Assembly: GCF_001889405.1 (NCBI RefSeq)
Contig: NZ_CP017921.1
Span: forward strand, 1,626,057-1,690,056
From: Methanohalophilus halophilus
GTDB taxonomy: Archaea > Halobacteriota > Methanosarcinia > Methanosarcinales > Methanosarcinaceae
Length of the DNA stretch: 64,000 bases
Direction of reading: 5' to 3'
This document shows positions 17,032 through 25,562 of this stretch, in pieces. The notes below the pieces were generated by a model. It saw nothing but the letters and a program-made list of their open reading frames with translations. It searched no databases and had not been told where the DNA came from. The translations under genes were made by a program, and so were the position numbers. Positions within the stretch are counted from its first letter, which is position 1; every line of letters begins with the position of its first letter.

Positions 17032-18324
17032 ATGACCATAATGCAAACAGCAGCACGAATCATTGAGGAAGGCCCAATATGCGATAATTGTATGGGCAGG
17101 CAATTTGCCCGCTTGCTTACTGGCCTGACAAATGCTGAAAGAGGAGAGGCTATCAAACTAACCCTCTCTTTAGACGCTGCACGCCTGATGAAAGAAGAAG
17201 GCTATAAGGATTTATTGGAAAAACTTGCTCCTTCCAACTCTTACGCATGTAAGACACTGAATGCCTCCTGCGAGGAAGAGGAATGCTGGGTATGTATCGG
17301 GCTCTTTGATAATCTGGATGAATGGGTGGACAGAGCCATAAAGGCTCTTGAAGGACTTGAGTATTCCACTTTTGTAGTGGGTACAAAGGTTAGTGGACTG
17401 CTGGCTGAGAATGAAGAGATCCTCTGGGCTGAATGCGGGGCTGACTATGCCGAGCAATTGAAAACCGAACTTAACAGGGAGATCGGAAAACGCCTGGCAG
17501 CCCGCAGCGGCAAGGAAGTAAACATCAAAATGCCCGATGTTGTTGTTATGCTTGACATAGCAGAAGAAAATATCATACTGGAAATCCGCTCGGTTTACGT
17601 GGAAGGTCGCTATCGCAAACTTGTGCGCGGTATACCCCAGACCCGGTGGCCCTGCCGCAAATGCAAGGGCAGGGGATGTCAGAGCTGTGATGATACAGGA
17701 AAACAATATCCTGAATCCGTGGACGAATTGGTTAGTGAACCTGTAATTGAAGCATTTGGCAGTGATGATACTAAATTCCACGGTGCTGGAAGGGAAGACA
17801 TCGACGCCTTAATGCTTGGTGCAGGTCGCCCCTTTGTAATCGAAGCTCTTAGTCCGGGTAGGCGTGACTACGATCTTTCAGACCTGGAAGAACAAATAAA
17901 CAACAAAGCTGACGGGAAAATTGAAGTTGAAAGTCTCAAATTTGCGGACAAGGCCAGAGTTCAGACCCTTAAGAACTCTACGGCGGATAAAGTTTATAAG
18001 CTTAAAGTTACATTCAGTGCCCCTGTTACGGAAGATGCCATCAGGTCTGCTCTTGACAAACTCAAGGGTAATCTTATCGAACAGCGCACACCGCAAAGGG
18101 TGTCGCATCGAAGGGCTGATATTGTAAGGAAACGACAGGTGCATTCGATAGAACTCCTCGAATATCATCAGGATTATGCAATAATCAGGGTTGACTGTGA
18201 AGGCGGGCTTTACGTGAAAGAGCTTATATCCAGTGACGAGGGACGTACGACACCGAGCCTCACCGGCCTGCTTGGAATTGATGCAATGGTTGAAGAACTC
18301 GATGTGGTCGATGTGAAGATCTAA
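17032..18324 (+). CDS. pus10: tRNA pseudouridine synthase Pus10
   Basis: A 430-residue archaeal Pus10 that makes pseudouridine 54 and 55 in the tRNA T-loop. An N-terminal zinc module (CDNCMGRQF near 19-27 and CEEEECWVC around 79-87) leads into a THUMP-like RNA-binding region. A second Cys cluster, CRKCKGRGCQSCDDTG, is followed by the catalytic core with GAGREDIDALMLGAGRPF, in which the Asp of REDID is the expected catalytic residue. The C-terminus contains HRRADIVRKRQV and ends with a GLLGIDA segment. An ATG at 17041 is an alternative start. It probably shares a transcript with trmY. Confidence 0.95.
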   Translation: MTIMQTAARIIEEGPICDNCMGRQFARLLTGLTNAERGEAIKLTLSLDAARLMKEEGYKDLLEKLAPSNSYACKTLNASCEEEECWVCIGLFDNLDEWVDRAIKALEGLEYSTFVVGTKVSGLLAENEEILWAECGADYAEQLKTELNREIGKRLAARSGKEVNIKMPDVVVMLDIAEENIILEIRSVYVEGRYRKLVRGIPQTRWPCRKCKGRGCQSCDDTGKQYPESVDELVSEPVIEAFGSDDTKFHGAGREDIDALMLGAGRPFVIEALSPGRRDYDLSDLEEQINNKADGKIEVESLKFADKARVQTLKNSTADKVYKLKVTFSAPVTEDAIRSALDKLKGNLIEQRTPQRVSHRRADIVRKRQVHSIELLEYHQDYAIIRVDCEGGLYVKELISSDEGRTTPSLTGLLGIDAMVEELDVVDVKI

Positions 18325-18366
18325 TTAACCGAATTATAATTTATATATCATCAACGGAGGAACATT

Positions 18367-18660
18367 ATGCCAAAATCAAATGGTGAAAGATACTGTACAA
18401 GATACAAGCTTAAAAAGTCAATCAGGGAAAGAGGTCTCTCTCCTGTGAGCAGGGCAATCCAGAGTTTCAGTGAAGGACAGAGAGTTCATATCGATATTGA
18501 CCCAAGTGTCCAGAAAGGAATGCCAAATCCCAGATATCAGGGTAAAACCGGTAAGGTACTTTCTCAGCGCGGGCGTGCCTACATCCTTGAAGTACGTGAA
18601 GGAAATGCAAATAAGCAGGTAATCGTCCTGCCACAACACCTTAAACCCCAGAAATACTGA
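18367..18660 (+). CDS. rpl21e: Large-subunit ribosomal protein L21e
   Basis: A basic protein of 97 residues with the typical L21e order: [52 protein letters not shown] and a closing [10 protein letters not shown]. The ATG lies 8 bp after an ideal GGAGG site. An AT-rich TATATA stretch at 18338-18349 could give it its own promoter besides read-through from pus10. It is followed by rpoF, the usual archaeal order. Confidence 0.97.
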   Translation: MPKSNGERYCTRYKLKKSIRERGLSPVSRAIQSFSEGQRVHIDIDPSVQKGMPNPRYQGKTGKVLSQRGRAYILEVREGNANKQVIVLPQHLKPQKY

Positions 18661-18745
18661 TTTCTGGTTAGAAATGTAAATATCAAAGGCCTGCAGAAAT
18701 AGCTATATCTGCTTTGCCTCTGATAGTTTAGTCTGTTGCATTATT

Positions 18746-18776
18746 CCTGCCTTAATGGCAGGTCAACTTAAGGCAG
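18746..18776 (+). promoter_or_regulatory. Mutually exclusive hairpins in the rpoF leader
   Basis: Arm CCTGCC (18746-18751) can pair with GGCAGG (18757-18762). Alternatively CTGCCTTAA (18747-18755) pairs perfectly with TTAAGGCAG (18768-18776). The two stems share bases and exclude each other. The second ends 19 nt before the rpoF ATG, close to the AAAGGA ribosome site. The design suggests attenuation or translational control, but function is inference. Confidence 0.45.
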
Positions 18777-18795
18777 AAAGGATGAGTGCTTTCCA

Positions 18796-19149
18796 ATGAT
18801 AGTTAAAAAAGTTCTTGATGAAGAATTACTTACGTTACCCGAGGTCAGGGGAATTCTCCACCAGATTCTGGAAGAACGTGTCAATAACGAAGAAGAGCTT
18901 GGATATGAGCTGCGTAAAGCCATAAACCATGCAGACATGTTCTCAAGGACAAGTGCTGAAAAAGCACGCGAGTTTGTCAACAAATTGCTTGAAGTGGAGA
19001 AAATGAAACCGGAGATTGCAATTCGGATAGTGGACACAATGCCACTTTCCAGGGATGAACTCCGTACACTTTACGCTAAAGAGAGATATACTCTCACAGA
19101 TGAAGAGCTTGACACCATCCTTGAACTCGTAATGGATTATATGGAATAA
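18796..19149 (+). CDS. rpoF: RNA polymerase subunit Rpo4 (RpoF)
   Basis: The 117-residue protein is the archaeal homologue of Rpb4, which forms the polymerase stalk with Rpo7. It begins MIVKKVLDEELLTLPEV and has the helical HRDC-like C-terminal half, with PEIAIRIVDTMPLSRDELR and ELDTILELVMDYME at the end. It lies between rpl21e and the DUF655 gene, the conserved archaeal neighbourhood. The 135-bp leader holds alternative hairpins. Confidence 0.95.
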   Translation: MIVKKVLDEELLTLPEVRGILHQILEERVNNEEELGYELRKAINHADMFSRTSAEKAREFVNKLLEVEKMKPEIAIRIVDTMPLSRDELRTLYAKERYTLTDEELDTILELVMDYME

Positions 19150-19219
19150 ATTTATATTCCATATACGACTTTTTCTTTTAGATAATATCAATAGTCTTAC
19201 TTGCACCGTGGAGGATATA

Positions 19220-19816
19220 ATGAATACAAAGGGGAAACAAACTGAAAGAGAAGAGTACGCATGGGTTCTGGATTATCTTCCTTATGGAAATCCTAATGAT
19301 CCGCGTCCCACATACCAGAAAATACCCTTAGTTCAGGCAGTGGGTGATTCTAAATTCGTACTCATGGAACTTGTCCCCAAGGAAAAAGTCACTCCTCAGA
19401 TACAGTCCAGGGTTTATATTGGAGAGGGTGACAGGGAAGAAATTGATCATGTCAAGCATCGGATTCATTACAGTGATCTTACAAGTGGTGCACAACTTGA
19501 GCTTCCATATGTACTGGAGCAATCGGTAAAACATCATGAGGAGCGTTTTGTAAAATTCTTCAATGAAGCTCATCCAATAACTACTCGCCAGCACATGCTA
19601 GAGCTTTTACCCGGTATTGGCAAAAAACTCATGTGGGCGATAATTGATGAACGTAAAAAGGGTGAGTTCAAAAGTCTTGAAGAACTCCATGAACGTGTGG
19701 GTGGAGTACATACGCCCCAAAAGGCTATTGTCAATCGTATCATGGAAGAACTGAAAGACGATAATATCAAGTACAGACTCTTCACAAGACCACATCGCCG
19801 CCCCCATAATGAATAA
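19220..19816 (+). CDS. DUF655 family protein with C-terminal helix-hairpin-helix
   Basis: The 198-residue protein is of the archaeal DUF655 family. An N-terminal beta-rich OB-like part includes YAWVLDYLPYGN and KFVLMELVPKEKV. The C-terminal half has a helix-hairpin-helix, LELLPGIGKKLMWAIIDER, followed by FKSLEELHERVGG. The HhH implies nucleic-acid binding, and the location between rpoF and ksgA suggests RNA or ribosome work. The exact role is not established. The ATG at 19220 follows GGAGG correctly; a GTG at 19208 overlaps that site and is less likely. Confidence 0.9.
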   Translation: MNTKGKQTEREEYAWVLDYLPYGNPNDPRPTYQKIPLVQAVGDSKFVLMELVPKEKVTPQIQSRVYIGEGDREEIDHVKHRIHYSDLTSGAQLELPYVLEQSVKHHEERFVKFFNEAHPITTRQHMLELLPGIGKKLMWAIIDERKKGEFKSLEELHERVGGVHTPQKAIVNRIMEELKDDNIKYRLFTRPHRRPHNE

Positions 19817-19827
19817 AGGGTGTAGGT

Positions 19828-20631
19828 GTGGTATACTCTATTCTTAAAAAATATGGGATCAGGGGTGGCTTCCTTGACCAACATTTTTTGGTAAATGAAC
19901 CGATACTGGACTCAATAACAGAAGCTGCAGACCTGCAAGATGATGATGTTGTGCTTGAGATAGGCGGTGGTATCGGAAATCTGACAGAGCGTCTGGTCGC
20001 CAGGGCAGGCAGGATTATTGTGATTGAAAGGGACCCCCGTCTGGTGGCAGTGCTGCAGGATCGGTTCCACGAAGTATCCAATATTGATATAATTGAAGGG
20101 GATGCAATGAAAGTTGAACTCCCTGCCTTCAATAAAGTGGTAGCAAATTTACCTTATTCGATTTCCTCTCCCATAACTTTCCGCCTTCTTAACCACGGTT
20201 TTGAAAAAGGGATTTTAATGTATCAGTACGAGTTTGCCAGAAGAATGGTGGAAGTGCCAGGCTCAAAGATTTATGGTCGCCTTTCGGTGGATACACAGTA
20301 TTTTGCTGATGTCAGGCTACTTCGCAAAATTTCTCCCTCTGCTTTTACTCCAGCTCCAAAAGTCTGGTCTGCAGTAGTCGAAGTGATACCCAGGCCACCG
20401 GTCTTTGAGGTTAAGGATGAGCAACTATTTTTCAGGGTTGTTGAGGCGGCCTTTGGCCAGAGGCGCAAGAAAATGAAAAATGCCCTTACGAAATGCAATC
20501 CACCCCTGGCAAATCAGGAAGATATTCTTCGATTAATTCCTGAAGATTTCCTGGGAAAACGTGCCGAGCAGCTTTTTCCAGAGGATTTTGCAACCATATC
20601 CAATATTATCTATGAAGCAAGGGATAACTAA
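19828..20631 (+). CDS. ksgA: 16S rRNA dimethyladenosine transferase KsgA/RsmA
   Basis: A 267-residue Rossmann methyltransferase that dimethylates two adjacent adenosines in helix 45 of 16S rRNA. Seen are FLDQHFLV, the AdoMet loop LEIGGGIGNLTERL, the acidic VIERDP, IEGDAMK and the catalytic NLPYSISSPI motif, then the helical C-terminal domain with AFGQRRKKMKNAL. It starts at GTG behind AGGGTGTAGG. The stop overlaps the ATG of the next gene by one base, so translation is coupled. Confidence 0.95.
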   Translation: MVYSILKKYGIRGGFLDQHFLVNEPILDSITEAADLQDDDVVLEIGGGIGNLTERLVARAGRIIVIERDPRLVAVLQDRFHEVSNIDIIEGDAMKVELPAFNKVVANLPYSISSPITFRLLNHGFEKGILMYQYEFARRMVEVPGSKIYGRLSVDTQYFADVRLLRKISPSAFTPAPKVWSAVVEVIPRPPVFEVKDEQLFFRVVEAAFGQRRKKMKNALTKCNPPLANQEDILRLIPEDFLGKRAEQLFPEDFATISNIIYEARDN

Positions 20632-21224
20632 TGGCTCCCATCTCATATCGCAATGCTTATGTTAGCATTGAAAAAGATGTGTATGAACCTGCAGAGGATT
20701 CTTTCTTACTTGCAGATGTTGCTGTAGACCGTATTAGTGATGGTATGAATGTGCTGGAAATGGGTGTGGGCAGTGGCTTTGTTTCTGCAGTGATTGCCGC
20801 TAATAAGAACGTAGAACCCATAGGCTGTGACATAAATCCTGATGCTCTTGAATGCGCATATAAGAACGGAATTCAGGTTTTCCGCAGTAACCTTTTTGCA
20901 GGGCTTACGAAAAAAGGATATTTTGATATTATACTTTTTAATCCTCCCTATCTTCCGACATCCGAAGACGAAAAGGTAGAGGGTTGGCTCAATTATGCTT
21001 TTGATGGAGGAGTTGAGGGAAGGGATACTATAGCAACCTTTTTTGCTGAAGTATCTGGCTATCTCAAACCCGGCGGGAGTGTTCTGTTATTCATTTCTTC
21101 CCTTACAGGTAAGAGGGAAGTATTTGATATCATAAAGCGAGAGAGGTTCAGTGGCTATGTGGTAGCTGAGACCCGTTCGTTTTTTGAAAAATTGATGGTT
21201 ATTGAATGTAAACACAACTGCTGA
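20631..21224 (+). CDS. HemK/Mtq2-like glutamine N5-methyltransferase
   Basis: The 197-residue protein has YEPAEDSFLLAD, the AdoMet loop LEMGVGSGFVS, the acidic CDINPDAL and the catalytic NPPYLP motif that accepts glutamine amide. Size and motif spacing fit HemK2/Mtq2 proteins, which methylate the GGQ glutamine of the release factor aRF1; they lack the N-terminal helical domain of bacterial PrmC. Coupled to ksgA by a one-base overlap and followed by a hairpin terminator, it is the last gene of the cluster. Confidence 0.9.
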   Translation: MAPISYRNAYVSIEKDVYEPAEDSFLLADVAVDRISDGMNVLEMGVGSGFVSAVIAANKNVEPIGCDINPDALECAYKNGIQVFRSNLFAGLTKKGYFDIILFNPPYLPTSEDEKVEGWLNYAFDGGVEGRDTIATFFAEVSGYLKPGGSVLLFISSLTGKREVFDIIKRERFSGYVVAETRSFFEKLMVIECKHNC

Positions 21225-21244
21225 AATACAGGTGTATTTTTCAG
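21221..21244 (+). terminator. Hairpin terminator of the ksgA-mtq2 unit
   Basis: CTGAAATACA pairs with TGTATTTTTCAG around a GG loop with a two-base bulge, spanning the stop codon. AT-rich sequence follows to 21415, holding promoter-like TATA stretches but no gene. Confidence 0.55.
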
Positions 21245-21415
21245 TATTTAATTATTTTTAAATAATAAAAAAGAAAAACCACCTTTATTAAGCGAAAGGA
21301 AAACGAAAGGTTTATCGTTGTACAGGTTGACGGTATTGTTGCATAAGAGAAATTAAAATTTCAATCTTAAATTAAATATAATATTTCCTACTTAAAAATT
21401 GCCAGAGGGTTACAA

Positions 21416-23365
21416 ATGAAATACAGTCTTGGTATAGATGCCGGTGGAACATATACAGATGCCGTAATCCTGCGGGATTCGGATGGGAAGATTATTGATC
21501 ATGGAAAGGCCCGCACGACCTATCCTGATTTACTGGATGGAATTCAGGAAGTGCTTGACGGCCTGGACCAGGCATATCTGGAAAAAGTATCTCTGGTATC
21601 GGTCTCTACTACTCTTGCAACCAATACTATTCTGGAAGGTACAGGTTATCCAGTAGCTCTTATCATGATAGGGGAAGAGGTTCCAAACGATTCATCAATC
21701 AAATATTCAATATCTGTACAGGGGGGCCATTCTTCCGGAGGGAACGAAAAATATCCCCTTGACATGGATTCTATAAAAGAATTTGTAGGAGAAGTTCAGG
21801 ATAAGGTATCGGCATTTGCGGTTTCTTCTTATTTCAGTGTAAGAAACCCGGATCATGAATTGAAGGCAAGGGAAGTTATAGATGCAATGACCGGTTTGCC
21901 TGTGATTTGTGGTCATGAACTTTCCCAGTCTCTGGGAGCATATGAAAGAGGTGTTACAGCCTATCTAAACGCCCAGCTTTTGCCCATATCTACCCGGTTT
22001 ATGGAAACAGTTGCATCTGAGATAGATCGAAGGGGAATCGATGCAAAACTTATGATGCTCAAATGTGATGGTTCCATAGTGGGTATGAAAGAAGCTCTCA
22101 AACACCCGATCGAATCAATATTTACCGGTCCTGCAGCAAGTCTTGTTGGTGCTTCGTATCTTGCCAAAAGCAAGGATTGCCTGGTCATTGATGTCGGAGG
22201 TACAAGTACCGATGTTGCTATGGTTATTGATAATCTCCCTGAAATAACCGATGAAGGGGCAACTGTTGGTGGTTGGCCAACCAAGGTGGAAGCCATCAGA
22301 ATGGAAACCTCTGCAATGGGGGGGGACAGTCATGTGTGGGTCAAGAATCATAATGTTTTCATAGGCCCACGCCGAGTCGTTCCTCTCTGTGTGGCTGCCA
22401 GTAAATATCCCGCAATCACTACAAAACTCAAGAAAGGACAGAGTATCCTGAAAAGCCAGCTAGGGGAAAATATCCAGCCCACAAAATTCTTCATCAGAAC
22501 CAAACAGGAACCCATTGAACTTACAGAGCGCGAAGAAGATCTTCTTTCCCGCATAAAGGATGAACCCCTGACAGTTAGTGACATCTACTGGGACAGTAAA
22601 GCATTGCCATCGCCTATGGTCATGGCAAGCCTGATCCAGAAACGTCTGGTGCAGGCCATTGGTTTTACTCCAACGGACGCCCTTCATGTTCTTGGGGAAT
22701 ATGATGAGTGGGACAGTGAAGCTGCCAGAGTCGGTGCAGAAATACTTGGATATTTCGCAGATCTGGATGCTGATGAAATTGCCGGTAAAGTTAAAGATGA
22801 AGTTGCAAAGAACATGGCACAGAACCTTCTTTCATATGTCTTTCATGATCTCGAGGATTCACAGATCAATAAAGTTGTCCGTGGCAATCATTATGGTGGA
22901 TTTCATGTGGATGTTCCCGTGGTACTTCTTGGAGGTCCTGTACAGGCCTATGTAAATGATATGCAAAGGTTAGTAGATGCGGAAATAATCCTGCCTGAAT
23001 ATGCCGAGGTTGGTAATGCGGTAGGGGCTCTTGCAGGTAAGGGGATAAAGCGTATTGAAGTGCTAATTCGTCCGAATTTTGGTGAATCTAAATATAATCT
23101 ACGTCCTTCTTCTGTATCATTGTTCTATCCCGGCGGGAATGAAAATTTCAAGTCCCATGAAGAAGCTGTGCAGGCTGCACGTGAGATCGGTCATAGATTG
23201 ATAATGGATTACATGCATGAAGCCGAACTGGACGAAGGTGAAATAACTATAGATGTTGACCGCAAGGATGTTCAGGTGCATGGGGTCGGTATTCCAATGG
23301 AAACAAGGTTTACTTTCCTGGGGGTTGGGGACATCAAAATGGGGAAGAAAGATATAAGGATATAA
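21416..23365 (+). CDS. Hydantoinase/oxoprolinase (HyuA-like) family protein
   Basis: The 649-residue protein is of the actin-like ATPase family that includes N-methylhydantoinase A and 5-oxoprolinase. The phosphate-1 loop is at the N-terminus (SLGIDAGGTYTDAV) and phosphate-2 in VIDVGGTSTDVAM, with GPAASLVGA just before it. A C-terminal domain contains VPVVLLGGPVQAY. Known members use ATP to open cyclic amides such as hydantoins or 5-oxoproline, usually with a HyuB partner. No hyuB is present nearby, so the substrate and even the hydrolytic role remain open in this archaeon. The ATG follows a GAGGGTT site. Confidence 0.85.
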   Translation: MKYSLGIDAGGTYTDAVILRDSDGKIIDHGKARTTYPDLLDGIQEVLDGLDQAYLEKVSLVSVSTTLATNTILEGTGYPVALIMIGEEVPNDSSIKYSISVQGGHSSGGNEKYPLDMDSIKEFVGEVQDKVSAFAVSSYFSVRNPDHELKAREVIDAMTGLPVICGHELSQSLGAYERGVTAYLNAQLLPISTRFMETVASEIDRRGIDAKLMMLKCDGSIVGMKEALKHPIESIFTGPAASLVGASYLAKSKDCLVIDVGGTSTDVAMVIDNLPEITDEGATVGGWPTKVEAIRMETSAMGGDSHVWVKNHNVFIGPRRVVPLCVAASKYPAITTKLKKGQSILKSQLGENIQPTKFFIRTKQEPIELTEREEDLLSRIKDEPLTVSDIYWDSKALPSPMVMASLIQKRLVQAIGFTPTDALHVLGEYDEWDSEAARVGAEILGYFADLDADEIAGKVKDEVAKNMAQNLLSYVFHDLEDSQINKVVRGNHYGGFHVDVPVVLLGGPVQAYVNDMQRLVDAEIILPEYAEVGNAVGALAGKGIKRIEVLIRPNFGESKYNLRPSSVSLFYPGGNENFKSHEEAVQAAREIGHRLIMDYMHEAELDEGEITIDVDRKDVQVHGVGIPMETRFTFLGVGDIKMGKKDIRI

Positions 23366-23423
23366 TTTTCCTTTTTTTCTTCCCTTGATCAATTTTAAAT
23401 AAAAGGTAGCTTTATTTCCATCT

Positions 23424-23969
23424 ATGCTGGAATTTAGAAAACAAGAGCCTTACAGTCTGCGTACCAGACCCGATATTGTAGAATCTGAATACGATTTTCG
23501 ACAAAATCTGGACATTTCGGATGTAAATGGTGTATTGTTCAATGTTCTGGCTTCCCGCAATTCATCCACTCTTGCAGAATATGATGCTGTCTGGTGGAGG
23601 GAAAACAGGGTCTGTTTTCTGGAATATAAAGATTCAACTGCTGCCTATCGGCGTATGAATGCAAAACGGGCACAACAGGTTCAGGACACATCCAGGAACC
23701 TGGCTCGTACATATGGTTTCCTGGAATTCAATTATTCACTTGTAGTTAAAGGACTGGAGGAAAAGACTACAAAGGGAAGTGTTGCAGTAATACCACTTGA
23801 AGATTTGTCTTCATACAGGCCGGAATTTACTTCTGCTCATGTTGAACTTGATTTTATTGACAAGTTGACGGATAAATACAGCAGGGAGAAAAATCCCGTT
23901 GAATTAGAGCGGGATACAATTATTGCTGATATTAGTAAACTTAAAGAAATGTTTGAACAGCAACTCTGA
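23424..23969 (+). CDS. Uncharacterised protein with nuclease-like EYK motif
   Basis: This 181-residue protein is not one I recognise. A central stretch reads EYDAVWWRENRVCFLEYKDS, an acidic residue some 15 positions before E-Y-K, in the pattern of PD-(D/E)xK nuclease cores. It continues with a basic helical part (RMNAKRAQQVQD). The C-terminus is charged and helical. There is no membrane segment. It sits 18 bp before the shikimate kinase gene and may be co-transcribed. The nuclease idea rests on one short motif and is weak. Confidence 0.55.
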   Translation: MLEFRKQEPYSLRTRPDIVESEYDFRQNLDISDVNGVLFNVLASRNSSTLAEYDAVWWRENRVCFLEYKDSTAAYRRMNAKRAQQVQDTSRNLARTYGFLEFNYSLVVKGLEEKTTKGSVAVIPLEDLSSYRPEFTSAHVELDFIDKLTDKYSREKNPVELERDTIIADISKLKEMFEQQL

Positions 23970-23987
23970 TAGAAGGAGAGATTTTTC

Positions 23988-24845
23988 ATGACTGTAACAG
24001 GATATGGGCAAGCGTTGGGTGCAGGCACCATCCTCAATGCAATTTCTACCTGGAAAGGTGCAGCTTTTGGATTGGACCTCAAGACATTTGCCAGGGTTGA
24101 ATTATCACAGGGTGATGGTCCTATAGAAGGCATCATTGAAGAAAATGGGGATATGGATACCACTCTGATCGAGAATGCAGTTGGTATAACTCTTGACCTG
24201 TTTAATTTGAAAATGCAGGGCACGGTACAAACAAGAAGTGAAATTCCTCATGCAAGCGGACTAAAAAGCAGCAGTGCTGCTGCTAACGCTGTTATTATTG
24301 CTACTCTGGATGCCATAAAAGAATCAATGGAACCCCTGGATATGGTAAAATTAGGGGTCGAAGCTGCTAAAAAATCCGGAGTGACAATCACAGGGGCTTT
24401 CGATGATGCCTGTGCATCTTTTTTTGGTGGTGTGGTAGTAACTGATAACAAAGAAGATATTCTTTTCAAACGCATCAAGAAAAACAGTGAAGTACTTGTT
24501 TTTGTTCCTCCTCAAAAGGCATATAGTTCGGAGACTGACGTAACAGGATCAAAATTAATTGGACCCTGGATAGACATGGCTTATGACCTTGTTATCCATC
24601 GGGAATTTGAGAAAGCAATGACATTAAATGGTTTTCTCTACTGTGGTGCTTTGGGTTTTGATACCAAACCAATGATGGTAGCCCTTGAAAGTGGCATTGA
24701 AGGTGTCACCCTTTCTGGTACCGGTCCTGCATATGTGGCAATGGGAGATAGCTCTGCTTTGGACAAACTTGCAAAAGCCTGGAAAAAAAATAGTACGGGC
24801 GGAAATGTGATAAGGACAAAGATCAATAATGAAGGGGCAATTTAA
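23988..24845 (+). CDS. aroK: Shikimate kinase, archaeal GHMP type
   Basis: The 285-residue enzyme phosphorylates shikimate at the 3-hydroxyl in the chorismate pathway. It is of the archaeal GHMP-kinase class, not the bacterial P-loop type. Features are GYGQALGAGTILNAI at the start, the ATP-binding Ser-rich loop PHASGLKSSSAAANA (about 85-99), GAFDDACASFFGG and the C-terminal glycine motif LSGTGPAYVA. A GGAGAG site precedes the ATG. The chorismate mutase gene follows 21 bp later, placing two steps of aromatic biosynthesis together. Confidence 0.95.
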   Translation: MTVTGYGQALGAGTILNAISTWKGAAFGLDLKTFARVELSQGDGPIEGIIEENGDMDTTLIENAVGITLDLFNLKMQGTVQTRSEIPHASGLKSSSAAANAVIIATLDAIKESMEPLDMVKLGVEAAKKSGVTITGAFDDACASFFGGVVVTDNKEDILFKRIKKNSEVLVFVPPQKAYSSETDVTGSKLIGPWIDMAYDLVIHREFEKAMTLNGFLYCGALGFDTKPMMVALESGIEGVTLSGTGPAYVAMGDSSALDKLAKAWKKNSTGGNVIRTKINNEGAI

Positions 24846-24866
24846 ACCAGGTAACTGTTGGTTTTT

Positions 24867-25151
24867 ATGACAATCGAAAATGTAAGACAGGAGATCGAGA
24901 ATATTGATAGGGAACTGGTGGAACTCATTGCAAAAAGAGTTGAATTTGCAGATGATATCTTAAAATACAAACACCAGGCCAATCTTCCTATCAATGACGA
25001 CACACAAAATGATGTGGTAATAGAAAGAGCTGTGTATATTGCTACTGAAAAAGGTTTAGACTCCACTGTGGTAAAACAGATTTTCAATCTCCTTATACAG
25101 ATGAATATAGAAAGGCAACATGAATTAAGCGGCGAAGGTAATCTTCCCTGA
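24867..25151 (+). CDS. Chorismate mutase, AroQ type
   Basis: A 94-residue all-helical protein with the AroQ pattern: [30 protein letters not shown], in which R, K and E residues line the active site. A closing helix, [15 protein letters not shown], follows. It converts chorismate to prephenate for phenylalanine and tyrosine. The ATG at 24867 is preferred; a TTG three codons upstream is the alternative. It lies between aroK and purE on one strand. Confidence 0.9.
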   Translation: MTIENVRQEIENIDRELVELIAKRVEFADDILKYKHQANLPINDDTQNDVVIERAVYIATEKGLDSTVVKQIFNLLIQMNIERQHELSGEGNLP

Positions 25152-25165
25152 AAAGAGGTACAAAA

Positions 25166-25558
25166 ATGGTAGATATTGCAATAGTAATGGGATCTGAATC
25201 GGACCGGGCAATTTCGAATCGTGTAACCAATGTATTGGACAACACAGATTACAGTTATGATGTACAGGTAATTTCTGCTCACCGCAATCCCGATGAACTG
25301 GATGAATATGTAGGTAAGGACGAAGCTTTCGTTTACATTGCGATAGCCGGACTTTCCGCCGCACTTCCCGGCGTGATAGCATCAAAGACTGGCAAACCTG
25401 TAATCGGGGTGCCTGTGGGTGCCAAGCTTGGGGGACTGGATGCATTATTATCCACAGCACAGATGCCACCGGGTGTACCGGTTGCGACTGTTGGTATTGA
25501 TAACGGGGCAAATGCAGCTCATATGGCAATTCGTATCCTGGAACTCAAAGGAGAATGA
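25166..25558 (+). CDS. purE: Phosphoribosylaminoimidazole carboxylase PurE
   Basis: A 130-residue PurE acting in purine synthesis on (carboxy)aminoimidazole ribotide. Diagnostic segments are [11 protein letters not shown] (phosphate loop), [10 protein letters not shown] with the conserved catalytic His, [15 protein letters not shown] and [21 protein letters not shown]. It is a single catalytic domain, shorter than bacterial PurE (about 160) but normal for short archaeal forms. Whether it uses AIR directly or N5-CAIR is not decided by sequence here. Confidence 0.93.
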   Translation: MVDIAIVMGSESDRAISNRVTNVLDNTDYSYDVQVISAHRNPDELDEYVGKDEAFVYIAIAGLSAALPGVIASKTGKPVIGVPVGAKLGGLDALLSTAQMPPGVPVATVGIDNGANAAHMAIRILELKGE

Positions 25559-25562
25559 GTTA

